Below, piece after piece: positions 35,348 to 45,213 of a DNA stretch of 64,000 nucleotides. The stretch spans positions 2,108,001 through 2,172,000 of the forward strand of contig AP014718.1 of NCBI GenBank assembly GCA_002370555.1. Direction: 5' to 3'. The stretch comes from Arthrobacter sp. Hiyo4. Its GTDB lineage: Bacteria; Actinomycetota; Actinomycetes; Actinomycetales; Micrococcaceae. The position numbers were made by a program, and so were the translations under genes. Numbering within the stretch: position 1 is the first letter of the stretch; every line of letters starts with the position of its first letter. Below the pieces are notes generated by a model. That model was not told the DNA's origin. It ran no database searches and saw nothing but the letters and a program-made list of their open reading frames with translations.

Positions 35348-38087
35348 GTGGCTGCAGGAGAAGATACCTCCCATATCCTCAGCGGGTTGACAAACCAGCT
35401 GCCTGATCGTGATCCGGAAGAGACCGCCGAATGGCTGGAGTCCCTGGATACCCTGATTCAGGAACAGGGCACCGAGCGTGCCCAATACATCATGCGGAGC
35501 CTGCTGCAGCGCGCCGGCGCGCAGAGCGTCGGCGTGCCGATGGTGACCACCACGGACTACGTGAATACCATCCCGGTGGACCAGGAAGCTCCGTTCCCCG
35601 GCAACGAAGAGTTCGAGCGCCGGTACCGGGCGTACATGCGCTGGAATGCCGCCATCATGGTGCACCGGGCACAGCGGCCGAACATCGGCGTGGGCGGGCA
35701 CATCTCCACGTACGCCGGGGCCGCCACCTTGTACGAGGTCGGCTTCAACCACTTCTTCCGCGGCAAGGACCACCCCGGCGGCGGTGACCAGGTTTTCTTC
35801 CAGGGCCACGCCTCCCCCGGCATGTACGCCCGCGCGTTCATGGAAGGCCGGCTCGCCGAGGAGGACCTGGACGGATTCCGGCAGGAAAAGTCCAAGGAAG
35901 GCCACGCGCTCTCCTCCTACCCGCACCCGCGCCTCATGCCGGAGTTCTGGGAATTCCCCACGGTCTCGATGGGCATCGGCCCGATGAACGCGATCTACCA
36001 GGCCCAGTCCAACCGGTACCTGCACAACCGCGGTCTCAAGGACACCTCGGACCAGCAGGTCTGGGCGTTCCTGGGCGACGGCGAAATGGACGAGCCCGAG
36101 TCCCGCGGCCTGCTCCAGCTCGCCGCGAACGAGAACCTCGACAACCTCAACTTCGTGATCAACTGCAACCTCCAGCGCCTGGACGGCCCCGTCCGCGGCA
36201 ACGGCAAGATCATGCAGGAACTCGAGGCGTTCTTCCGCGGCGCGGGCTGGAACGTCATCAAGGTCGTCTGGGGCCGGGAGTGGGATGACCTGCTCACCAA
36301 GGACTCCGACGGCTCGCTCGTGAAGATCATGAACGAGACCCCGGACGGTGACTACCAGACCTACAAGGCAGAATCCGGCGGGTTCGTCCGCGAGCACTTC
36401 TTCGGCAAAACCCCGCAGACCAAGGACATGGTCGCGGACCTCTCCGATGACGGGATCTGGAACCTCAAGCGCGGCGGCCACGACTACCGCAAGGTCTACG
36501 CCGCGTATAAGGCTGCCACCGAATTCAAGGGCAAACCCACCGTGATCCTGGCCAAAACGGTCAAGGGCTACGGCCTCGGACCCCACTTCGAGGGCCGCAA
36601 CGCGACCCACCAGATGAAAAAGCTCACCCTCGATGACCTGAAGAAGTTCCGCGACCACCTCCGGATCCCGGTCACCGACGAGCAGCTGGAGAAGGACCCG
36701 TACCAGCCCCCGTACTACCACCCGGGCACCGATGCCCCGAAATCCAGTACATGATGGAACGCCGCGCCCAGCTGGGCGGTTCTGTTCCTGAGCGCCGCTC
36801 CAAGCACCAGGAGATCGCCCTCCCGGAGGCAAAAACGTACGAGGTCGCCAAGCGCGGATCCGGGAAGCAACAGGCGGCCACCACCATGGCGTTTGTCCGG
36901 CTCCTCAAGGACCTCATGCGGGACAAGAACTTCGGCAAGCACATCGCGCCGATCATCCCCGATGAGGCCCGCACGTTCGGAATGGACGCGTTCTTCCCCA
37001 CGGCGAAGATCTACAACCCCAAGGGCCAGAACTACCTCTCCGTGGACCGGGACCTGGTCCTGGCCTACAAGGAATCGGCCCAGGGGCAGCTGATCCACCC
37101 CGGCATCAACGAGGCTGGCGCGGTCGCGGCGTTCACCGCCGCCGGCACCGCCTACGCCACCCACGGCGTACCGCTGATCCCGGTGTACGTGTTCTACTCC
37201 ATGTTCGGGTTCCAGCGCACCGGCGACGCCTTCTGGGCCGCCGGGACCAGATGGCCCGCGGGTTCATCATCGGCGCCACCGCCGGGCGGACCACCCTGAC
37301 CGGCGAAGGCCTCCAGCACGCCGACGGCCACTCCCCGCTGCTGGCCTCCACGAACCCGGCAGTGGTCACCTATGACCCGGCGTACGGGTACGAAATGGGC
37401 CACATCATCCGGGACGGCATCGAGCGCATGTACGGCCCGGATTCGACTGACCGTAACCTGATGTACTACATCACGGTCTACAACGAACCCATCACGCAGC
37501 CCGCGGAACCCGAAGAGCTCGACGTGGAAGGTGTCCTCAGGGGCATCTACCTCCTGGCTCCGGCGAAGATCGACGGTCCCCGGACCCAGATCCTGGCTTC
37601 CGGCGTCTCCGTCCCCTGGGCCATCGAAGCCCAGCGGCTGCTCGCCGAGGACTGGGGCGTCTCCGCCGACGTCTGGTCCGTCACGTCCTGGAACGAACTG
37701 CGCCGGGACGGCATGGCCGCCGAGGAAGAGGCGTTCCTGAACCCGGGCAAGCCCGCCCGTGTTCCGTTTGTGACCCAGCAGCTTGCCGGTGCCACAGGAC
37801 CCGTGGTTGCGGTCTCGGACTACATGAAGGCCGTCCCGGACCAGATCCGCCAGTTTGTGCCGAACGAGTTCGCCACGCTGGGTGCGGATGGCTTCGGCTT
37901 CTCCGACACCCGCGCGGCAGCACGCCGCTTCTTCAAGAACGACATCCACTCCATCGTGGTCCGTTCCCTGCAGCTGCTGGCGCGCCGCGGCGAAGTTGAT
38001 GCCCAGGCCCCGGCCCAGGCAATCGAGAAGTACAAGCTGCATAACGTCAACGCCGGTTCCACCGGCAACGCGGGCGGCGAGTCCTGA
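35348..38087 (+). CDS. aceE: Pyruvate dehydrogenase E1 component, homodimeric, frameshifted
   Basis: The thiamine-diphosphate E1 that decarboxylates pyruvate for the pyruvate dehydrogenase complex. It starts at GTG 35348 ([20 protein letters not shown]) after GAGAGG. Landmarks: [40 protein letters not shown], and the TPP-binding segment [17 protein letters not shown] with [13 protein letters not shown]. After a break near 36740, [17 protein letters not shown] and [16 protein letters not shown] follow. After a second near 37248, [20 protein letters not shown] and [14 protein letters not shown] complete the protein. One C and one G respectively restore about 913 aa, the normal length. A perfect terminator follows. 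Confidence 0.96.
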
Positions 38088-38125
38088 TCAACTCCCGCTG
38101 ACCTGCTTGTCAGCGGAAATGAAAG

Positions 38126-38166
38126 ACGACGGCGACCCTCACCGAAAAGGTGAGGGTCGCCGTCGT
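38126..38166 (+). terminator. Terminator after aceE
   Basis: An 18-bp perfect stem (ACGACGGCGACCCTCACC and its complement) with loop GAAAA, 38 bp after the aceE stop. There is no long T-run, but its strength and position support termination. Confidence 0.8.
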
Positions 38167-38273
38167 AGTCCCCCCTGCCTTACTGGACAGGAGGCAGCCT
38201 GTGATGCAGGTCCAACACCGTTGTAGCCTTTGCACAAATGGAGCTTGCCGGGCAGGCACCGTATGCTCGTAGG

Positions 38274-39515
38274 ATGCCAGAGCCAACCACCCCGCCCGTG
38301 AAGCGCAAGCCGTCCTCGCGCAGCATGACACCGGAGAAATCCGAAACCCTGAAAAAGCTCCGGGCAAGCGTGGGTCAGCTCTCCACCACCACCCTACGCC
38401 AGCTGGAAAAGTCGCTGCCGTGGTATTCGAGGCTCAGCTCCGATGAGCGCTCGGCCCTGGGCATGGTGGCGCAAAACGGCATCGCCGCGTTTGTCACCTG
38501 GTATGAGCGGCCCAGCTCACCGTCGTGGATCCTCACCGACGTTTTTGGGACGGCCCCACCGAGCTGACGCGCTCCATCAGCCTCCAGAAGGCGCTCCAGC
38601 TCATCCGCATCGTGGTGGAAGTGGTGGAAGACCAGGTGCCGGTCATCGCCCGGAAGCTGACCAGCCCTCCCTCCGGAGGCGGTGCTGCGGTACTCACGGG
38701 AAGTGGCCTTCGCGGCGGCAGACGTGTATGCGCGGGCGGCCGAGTCCCGCGGTTCCTGGGATACGCGGCTGGAAGCGCTGATCGTGGACGCCATCCTCCG
38801 TGGCGAAAACACGGACGCGCTGCGGTCCCGGATCGCCGCGCTGGGTTGGAAGGCACAGGAGAGGTTCACCGTGATGGTGGGCAATTCGCCGTCTGAACCC
38901 AGTGCCAGCTACGTCAGCGAACTGCGCCGCCTGGCAGGCCGCTACGCCGAGGATGCGTTGGTGGGCATCCAGGGCGACCGGCTGATCCTGATCCTTGGCG
39001 GCGTCCAGGACCGCGAGACCGCATACCTGAAACTCAGCGAAATGTTCGCCCCCGGCCCGGTGGTCTACGGTCCGGAAGCCGGCTCCCTGCTGGAGGCCAG
39101 CGGCTCAGCGCAGTCTGCCTTTGCTGGACTGACCGCGGCAAGGGCGTGGCCGGCCGCTCCCCGGCCCGTGGCCGCCGATGACCTGTTGCCGGAACGCGTC
39201 ATCTCCGGCGACGAAGCGGCGCGCCGCTCCTTGGTGAAAAACATCTACCGTCCGCTTGTCGCCGCCTCCAACGGGCTGGTGGAGACCCTGGGCACCTACC
39301 TGGAGTTGGGCCATTCCCTTGAGGCGACTGCCCGCGAATTGTTTGTCCACGCCAACACCGTCAGGTACCGGCTCAAGCGCGTCTGCGACGTCACGGGCTG
39401 GGATCCGCTGCTCCCCCGTGAGGCGTTTGTGCTGCAGGCGGCATTGGTTGTCGGGCGGCTGTCGGCGCCGCCAAAAGCCCCCGCGGAGCGTCATTCGACG
39501 CGGAATCAGCCGTGA
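38274..39515 (+). CDS. fasR: PucR/CdaR-type regulator, FasR-like (fatty acid synthase regulator), frameshifted
   Basis: In streptomycetes FasR lies directly upstream of fabD-fabH-acpP-fabF and activates it; the arrangement here is identical. It starts at ATG 38274 (MPEPTTPPVKRKPSSRS). The N-terminal part has LRQLEKSLPWYSRLSSDERS and AAFVTWYERP. Breaks near 38550 and 38675 must be bridged through TELTRSISLQKALQLIRIVV to EAVLRYSREVAFAAADVYAR. The C-terminal PucR-type helix-turn-helix is LGTYLELGHSLEATARELFV with HANTVRYRLKRVCDVTGWD. The corrected length is about 414 aa. The functional name rests on synteny and domain type. Confidence 0.85.
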
Positions 39516-39603
39516 GTCGTTGTAGACTTCCTACAATCCGACCCCTTGAGCTTGGTGCAGTGAAACACCCCTGGATGACCCCGTAATTTGGAAAGCTGGA
39601 TAC

Positions 39604-40531
39604 GTGCTTGCAATAGTCTGCCCTGGACAGGGCTCACAGACCCGGTTTTCTGGCCCCTTGGCTGGAACTGCCTTCGGTAGCAGGCCATCTGGCCTCCCTC
39701 AGTGAGATCGCAGGCATCGACCTGACAGCCCACGGGACCACCTCTGACGAGGACACCATCAAGGACACCGCCGTTGCGCAGCCCCTGATTGTTGCCGCCG
39801 GGCTGGTGGCCGCAAAATCGCTGTTCGACGTCGATCTCGGCACGCTACCCGTGATCCTTGCCGGCCACTCCGTCGGTGAAATCACTGCCTCGGCTCTCGC
39901 CGGCGTACTCACCGAGCAGGAAGCCATGACGTTCGTCCGTGAACGCGCCAACAGCATGGCCGCCGCCGCTGCCGTGACCCCCACCGGCATGAGTGCCGTG
40001 GTGGGCGGGGACCCTGCAGAGGTCCTGGCCGCCATCGAGGCTACCGGCGCAACACCGGCCAATGTCAATGGGGCGGGCCAGACCGTGGCAGCCGGAACCT
40101 TCGAACAGCTCAAGGCCCTGGCGGACAACCCGCCGGCCAAGGCACGCGTCATCCCGCTGAAGGTGGCCGGCGCGTTCCACACCTCACACATGTCCCCCGC
40201 CGTGAGCGCCCTCGAGTCGCTCAAGCCCGGCCTCAAGCCGCAGAAACCGCAGGTGCCCCTGCTGTCCAACTTTGACGGCCGGGAAGTGACCGACGGCGGC
40301 GCCGCCGTCGAGAGCCTCATCGCGCAGGTCTCCCGGCCGGTCCGCTGGGACCTCTGCATGGAAACCCTTGTGCAGCGCGGCGTCACCGGTGTCATTGAGC
40401 TGGCCCCGGCCGGCACCCTGACCGGGCTCGCCAAGCGCGGCATGCCCGGCGTCAAGACCGTTGCAGTCAAAACCCCGGACGACCTCACGGCCGCACTGGC
40501 ACTCTTCGCAGAACTGGAGGGAAACGCATGA
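39604..40531 (+). CDS. fabD: Malonyl-CoA:ACP transacylase, N-terminal frameshift
   Basis: Transfers malonyl from CoA to ACP. It starts at GTG 39604 (VLAIVCPGQGSQT). The expected TPGFLAPWLELPSVAGHL is out of frame because the C and G runs near 39640 are together two bases short. Then it is intact: AVAQPLIVAAGLVAAKSL, ILAGHSVGEITASALAG with the catalytic Ser, AFVRERANSM-like TFVRERANSMAAAAA, ANVNGAGQTVAAG, LKVAGAFHTSHMSPA with catalytic His, and ELAPAGTLTGLAKR. The corrected length is about 310 aa. The stop overlaps fabH ATG (ATGA). It is the first enzyme gene of the type II FAS operon. Confidence 0.94.
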
Positions 40532-41589
40532 GCGTTCCCACGCTGAAACAGGTTCCCGTAAACGAATACAGCCGCATCATCGGCCTCGGCGCATTCCGGC
40601 CTGACGTCATCGTCACCAACGACGACGTCTGCCAGTGGATTGATTCCTCGGACGAATGGATCCGCCAGCGGACCGGCATCGTGACCCGGCACCGGGCCGC
40701 TGCGGACGTCAGCGTCATCGATATGGCCGAGGGCGCTGCCCGGGAGGCCCTGCAGCAGGCAGGCATCGAAGCCTCCCAGCTTGGTGCCGTCATCGTTTCC
40801 ACCGTCACCCACCCGTACGCCACGCCGTCGGCTGCCGCCGCCCTGGCTGACCGCATCGGTGCGACGCCGGCTCCCGCGTTCGATATCTCGGCCGCCTGCG
40901 CCGGGTACTGCTACGGCATCGCCCAGGGTGATGCCTTGGTCCGCTCCGGCACGGCCACCTACGTGCTGGTGGTCGGTGCGGAGAAGCTCTCCGACGTCAT
41001 CGACAACCGGGAACGAACCATTTCCTTCCTGCTGGGCGACGGCGCGGGCGCTGTTGTCATCGGGCCCTCGGACACCCCCGGCATCGGACCCTCGGTGTGG
41101 GGTTCGGACGGCAGTAAGTGGGACGCCATCGGCATGACGCGTTCCATCCTGGATGTCCGCGACCTCAGCATGGCCGCCCGCCAGTCCGACGAACCCGGCG
41201 ACTTTGCCCTGCTCGAAGAAGCGCAGGAGCTCTACCCCACACTCCGCCAGGACGGGCAGACCGTCTTCCGCTGGGCGGTCTGGGAAATGGCCAAGATGGC
41301 ACAGCAGGCTTTGGAAGCAGCGGGCGTCAAAGCTGAAGACCTCGTTGCGTTCATCCCGCACCAGGCCAACATGCGGATCATCGATGAGATGGTCAAGAAA
41401 CTGAATCTTCCTGAATCCGTCACCGTGGCCCGGGACATCGCTGATGCCGGAAACACGTCGGCGGCCTCAATCCCCCTTGCTACCCACCGCCTGCTCAAGG
41501 AAAACCCTGGGCTCAGCGGCGGCCTCGCACTCCAGATCGGCTTCGGCGCCGGTCTGGTCTTCGGTGCCCAGGTAATCGTCCTTCCTTAG
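40528..41589 (+). CDS. fabH: 3-oxoacyl-ACP synthase III
   Basis: Starts fatty acid chains by condensing an acyl-CoA primer with malonyl-ACP. The 353 aa are intact. The catalytic triad is visible: Cys in DISAACAGYCYGIAQGDA, His in VAFIPHQANMRIIDEM and Asn in DIADAGNTSAASIPLA. The N-terminus has RIIGLGAFRPDVIVTNDDV and DSSDEWIRQRTGI, and the C-terminus ends in LALQIGFGAGLVFGAQVIVL. The ATG at 40528 overlaps the fabD stop by four bases. Actinobacterial FabH typically prefers branched primers; that is family knowledge. Confidence 0.97.
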   Translation: MSVPTLKQVPVNEYSRIIGLGAFRPDVIVTNDDVCQWIDSSDEWIRQRTGIVTRHRAAADVSVIDMAEGAAREALQQAGIEASQLGAVIVSTVTHPYATPSAAAALADRIGATPAPAFDISAACAGYCYGIAQGDALVRSGTATYVLVVGAEKLSDVIDNRERTISFLLGDGAGAVVIGPSDTPGIGPSVWGSDGSKWDAIGMTRSILDVRDLSMAARQSDEPGDFALLEEAQELYPTLRQDGQTVFRWAVWEMAKMAQQALEAAGVKAEDLVAFIPHQANMRIIDEMVKKLNLPESVTVARDIADAGNTSAASIPLATHRLLKENPGLSGGLALQIGFGAGLVFGAQVIVLP

Positions 41590-41670
41590 GAACGCCCCAT
41601 ACAGGCCGCATCCGCGGACTGCACCGTTTCCGGCACCCCCTGCCGGCAATAACAAGAAAAGGAGCCATCA

Positions 41671-41916
41671 ATGGCTAGCAACGAAGAGATCCTGGCCGGC
41701 TTGGCTGAAATCGTCAACGAAGAAACCGGCCTTGCCACCGAGGCTGTGGAGCTGGACAAGTCCTTCACCGAGGACCTGGACATCGACTCCATCTCCATGA
41801 TGACCATCGTGGTCAATGCCGAAGAGAAGTTCGGCGTGCGTATCCCGGACGAAGAGGTCAAGAACCTCAAGACCGTGGGCGACGCCGTCAGCTTCATCGC
41901 AGGCGCACAGGCCTAG
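41671..41916 (+). CDS. acpP: Acyl carrier protein
   Basis: An 81-aa acidic helical carrier. The phosphopantetheine attachment Ser lies in TEDLDIDSISMMTIVVN (the DSI variant of the DSL motif). The C-terminal helix segment is FGVRIPDEEVKNLKTVGDAV. It starts at ATG 41671 after AAAGGAG. It carries acyl intermediates between FabD, FabH and FabF encoded beside it. A strong hairpin with a T-run follows before fabF. Confidence 0.97.
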   Translation: MASNEEILAGLAEIVNEETGLATEAVELDKSFTEDLDIDSISMMTIVVNAEEKFGVRIPDEEVKNLKTVGDAVSFIAGAQA

Positions 41917-41943
41917 CCAAGGCTTCAGCCCCTTAAGGCTGAC

Positions 41944-41993
41944 TGGACTGCCGGTCCGTGCTCAGGCCGGACCGGCAGTCCACCACATTTTTC
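41944..41993 (+). terminator. Intraoperonic hairpin between acpP and fabF
   Basis: A 15-bp perfect stem (TGGACTGCCGGTCCG and its complement, 41944-41982), followed by CCACATTTTTC. It has the form of an intrinsic terminator inside the FAS operon and could make acpP mRNA more abundant than fabF mRNA. Confidence 0.7.
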
Positions 41994-42068
41994 GGCAGCC
42001 AGCTGCCCCACACGCGGGACCCCGCCGGACAACCGGATACGGCCTGCCCACCGACAGAGAGTGATCCA

Positions 42069-43303
42069 ATGACACGCAAAGTAGTCATTACCGGTCTGGG
42101 TGCCACCACGCCCATCGGCGGCGACGTACCCACCATGTGGAACAACGCGCTGAAGGGGGTCTCCGGTGCCCGCACGCTGGAAGACGAATGGGTCGCCAAG
42201 TACGAACTGCCGGTCCACTTTGCTGCCCGCTGCTCCACTCCGGCCCTGGAGGTCCTGAGCCGCGTCGAGGCCAAGCGGATGGACCCGTCCACCCAGTTTG
42301 GCGTCATCGCTTCGCGTGAAGCCTGGGCCGATTCCGGCATCACCGAGATCGACCCCGACCGTCTTGCGGTCGCTTTCGCCACCGGTATCGGCGGAGTCTG
42401 GACGCTACTGGACGCGTGGGACACGCTGAAGGAAAAGGGCCCGCGTCGCGTCCTGCCCATGACGGTGCCCATGCTGATGCCCAACGGCGTCGCAGCAGCC
42501 GTCAGCCTTGACCTTGGCGCCCGTGCCGGCGCCCACACCCCTGTTTCGGCCTGCGCGTCGGGCACCGAGGCCCTTCACCTGGGCCTGGAGCTGATCCGCT
42601 CCGGCAAGGCCGACGTGGTGATGTGCGGCGGCGCCGAGGCAGCCATCCACCCCATGCCCCTGGCTGCGTTCTCGTCCATGCAGGCCCTCTCGCGCCGCAA
42701 CGACGACCCCCAGGGCGCCTCACGCCCCTACGATCTGGGCCGCGACGGCTTTGTAATGGGTGAAGGCGCCGGCGCGCTGGTGCTCGAAGCCGAGGAACAC
42801 GCCATTGCCCGCGGCGCCCGCATCTACGGCGAACTGGCCGGCACCTCCGTGACGGCCGATGCCTACCACATCACCGCACCGGACCCCAGGGCCTGGGCGC
42901 CATGCGCGCGCTGAAGGCAGCCATGTTCGATGGCCGGATCCAGGCCGAGGACGTTGTCCACGTCAACGCGCACGCCACCTCCACTCCCGTAGGTGACAAG
43001 CCCGAGTACACGGCCCTCCGCGCATCGCTGGGGAACCACCTCGACAACGTCGCGGTGTCCGCCACTAAATCACAGATGGGCCACCTGCTGGGCGCGTCCG
43101 GTGCCGTGGAGGCAGTACTCACCGTGCTTGCCGTGTTCCACCGCAAGGCCCCAGTCACCATCAACCTCGAGAACCAGGACCCGGAGATCCCGCTCGACGT
43201 CGTCACGTCGGCGAGGGATCTGCCGGCAGGCGACATCGTGGCGCTGAGCAACTCGTTCGGCTTCGGCGGCCATAACGCCGTGATCGCTGTCCGCAGCATC
43301 TAG
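42069..43303 (+). CDS. fabF: 3-oxoacyl-ACP synthase II, frameshifted
   Basis: Elongates acyl-ACP chains with malonyl-ACP. It starts at ATG 42069 (MTRKVVITGLGATTPIGGDV). Catalytic residues: Cys in HTPVSACASGTEALHLG, His in VVHVNAHATSTPVGDKPE, Lys/His in SATKSQMGHLLGASGAVEAV, and the C-terminal GGHN-type SNSFGFGGHNAVIAV. The frame breaks near 42887 (ITAPDP/QGLGAMRALK) and is restored by one C in CCCC. The corrected length of about 412 aa is normal. It is the last gene of the FAS operon, with a strong terminator behind it. Confidence 0.95.
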
Positions 43304-43336
43304 CAGCAGCGCGGGAACAGCAAGTACCGCAGACGA

Positions 43337-43373
43337 AGCAGAGGCCCCGCCATGTGGCGGGGCCTCTGCTTTT
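43337..43373 (+). terminator. Terminator of the FAS operon
   Basis: A 15-bp perfect stem (AGCAGAGGCCCCGCC and its complement) around ATGT, followed by TTTG, 34 bp after the fabF stop. Confidence 0.9.
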
Positions 43374-43457
43374 GCTATGGGGCGCCGCCTTCCGATCAGG
43401 CACGGCTTCTGCCGGGACAGCGGACAGGAAGCACGACGTCGTGATGTCCGGCGGCGG

Positions 43458-43961
43458 TCAGCCCACCTGGTGCAGCCAGCGGACCGGTGCACCCTCGGCT
43501 GCGTGGCGGAACGGCTCGAGTTCCTCGTCCCAGGCCTCGCCTAAGGCCAGGGAAAGCTCGTGATACACGGCGGAGGGATCTCCGGCGCCCGATTCATAGG
43601 CATAGCGGATGCGGTCCTCTGAAACCATGATGTTGCCGTGGACGTCCGTGGTGGCATGGAAGATTCCCAGTTCGGGGGTATGCGACCAGCGGCCGCCGTC
43701 AACTCCCTGGCTCGGCTCTTCAGTAACCTCATACCGCAGATGGGCCCAGCCGCGAAGGGAGGATGCCAGCAGCGATCCGGTGCCCGGGGTTCCGGTCCAT
43801 GAGAGTTCGGCGCGGAACATTCCGGGCGCGGCAGGCTGAGGGGTCCACTCTAGATCCGTCCGCTTGTCCACGACGGATCCAATGGCCCACTCTACGTGCG
43901 GGCACAGTGCAGTAGGGGCTGAGTGAACAAACAGCACACCGCGGGTCATTGCAACAGACAT
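43458..43961 (-). CDS. DUF3145 family protein
   Basis: An actinobacterial family of unknown function, often next to the FAS operon. It starts at ATG 43961 (MSVAMTRGVLFVHSAPTALC), chosen over 43973 because GGAGGATGGA precedes it. Features: CPHVEWAIGSVVDKRTDLEW, GTGSLLASSLRGWAHLRYEV and YHELSLALGEAWDEELEPFR; 167 aa, intact. It converges with fabF, sharing the intervening terminator. The 275 bp upstream, to xerC, hold no gene I can support. Confidence 0.9.
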   Translation of the reverse strand: MSVAMTRGVLFVHSAPTALCPHVEWAIGSVVDKRTDLEWTPQPAAPGMFRAELSWTGTPGTGSLLASSLRGWAHLRYEVTEEPSQGVDGGRWSHTPELGIFHATTDVHGNIMVSEDRIRYAYESGAGDPSAVYHELSLALGEAWDEELEPFRHAAEGAPVRWLHQVG

Positions 43962-44236
43962 TCCATCCTCCATAGCTGTAGGTACGTCTTCCCCAACGAC
44001 CTCTGCCTGGATGAAACTGCCCGGTGCCGTGCGTTCCAGCGGTGGTATTCCCTGCCTGATTATTAAGCTCTGTCCGGACTTGCGGGTGACGCGCGAAGCG
44101 AAAGAGCTTCAAGCGAAACCTGAAAGTTGCCGGACGTGACTCTTATTGTGCCGTACGCCGCGTAATTACGCCAGTGCGATTCGCCACAGGTGACATGGTT
44201 CTGGAAATACTCCGCGTTGGCGGTAATCCCCGGCCC

Positions 44237-45163
44237 TCAGGCCCGGGGATGGGCCTGCTGGTAGCTGCTCCGTAGCCGCTCAACGGACACGTGGGTGTAG
44301 ATCTGCGTGGTGGCGAGGCTGCTGTGGCCCAGGATTTCCTGGACCGCACGAAGATCCGCCCCGCCATCGAGCAGGTGGGTTGCCGCAGTATGCCTCAGCG
44401 CGTGCGGACCGCTTGCTGAGGTGTCGCCCAAAGCTTCGAAGAGAGCGTTTACCACGGTTCTGACCTGGCGCTGGTCAACACGGTTTCCCCTGGCGCCCAG
44501 GAAGAGCGCTGGTCCGCTGCGGCCGGTGGCCAGGAACGGCCTGGCCCTGCTGAGCCAGTCTCCGACGGCCATAGCTGCCGGGACGCCGTAGGGAACCGTC
44601 CGTTCCTTGTTGCCCTTGCCGACCACCCGTAGGGTCCGGCGGTCCGGGTTGAGATCGTCCACATCCAAGGCAGCCAACTCCCCCACGCGCAGACCTGTGG
44701 CGTATAGCAGCTCCACCATAGCCCGGTTGCGGACCGACACCGGTGACCCGTCAGCCGCGGCTTCTTCCAGACTGTCCAGCAGCCTGAGGAGTTGTTGAGA
44801 CTGCAGCACCCCGGGCAGTGACTTTTCCGCTTTGGGAGCCCTGAGACGGAGGGCAGGGTCGGTTCTGATGAGTTCTTCCCTCATGGCCCACGTAGTGAAG
44901 GAACGCGCTGTGGCCGATCTCCGCGCAAGGGAGGCCCGGGATATCCCGGCCTGGCTCTGCGCCCCGAGCCAGCGTCGGAGAGTGCCCAGCTCCAGTTCCG
45001 GCAGAGCCGTGGCGCCTTCGGAGGTGGCGTATTCCAGGAGGCTTCGAAGATCGGAAAGGTACGCCCGAAGCGTATGCCCGGACCGTGCCCGCTCGGCGGT
45101 CAGGTATCTGCCGAAGTCTGCAAGTGCCTGCTCAAATGCCCGGGACAGTTCCTGATTCTTCAC
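44237..45163 (-). CDS. xerC: Tyrosine recombinase XerC
   Basis: A site-specific recombinase that resolves chromosome dimers at dif with XerD. The N-terminal SAM-like core-binding domain (FGRYLTAERARSGHTLRAYL) is followed by the catalytic domain. Arg I lies in LLYATGLRVGELAALDV, Lys in RVVGKGNKERTVPYG, the HxxR box in SGPHALRHTAATHLLDGGA, and His plus the nucleophile Tyr in ILGHSSLATTQIYTHVSVE. At 308 aa it is the standard length, and it is intact. It starts at ATG 45163, 51 bp after the dprA stop on the same strand, at the end of the rpsP...dprA block. This is a core chromosomal gene, not a phage integrase. Confidence 0.93.
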   Translation of the reverse strand: MKNQELSRAFEQALADFGRYLTAERARSGHTLRAYLSDLRSLLEYATSEGATALPELELGTLRRWLGAQSQAGISRASLARRSATARSFTTWAMREELIRTDPALRLRAPKAEKSLPGVLQSQQLLRLLDSLEEAAADGSPVSVRNRAMVELLYATGLRVGELAALDVDDLNPDRRTLRVVGKGNKERTVPYGVPAAMAVGDWLSRARPFLATGRSGPALFLGARGNRVDQRQVRTVVNALFEALGDTSASGPHALRHTAATHLLDGGADLRAVQEILGHSSLATTQIYTHVSVERLRSSYQQAHPRA

Positions 45164-45213
45164 TGTTCCACTGTCCCAGAACGCCGCGGGAATCGCGTCC
45201 CGGACACAGGCAA

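Noticed and set aside
35282..36832. 516-codon minus-strand open frame opposite aceE
   Set aside because: A shadow of aceE third-position GC; the sense strand has full E1 family motifs.
39634..41361. 575-codon minus-strand open frame opposite fabD and fabH
   Set aside because: It spans two real genes antisense, has no domain signature and low-complexity Ser/Ala/Thr content.
44237..45163. Phage or integrative-element integrase
   Set aside because: The tyrosine recombinase is in the conserved dprA-xerC context, with no attachment repeats or phage genes nearby.
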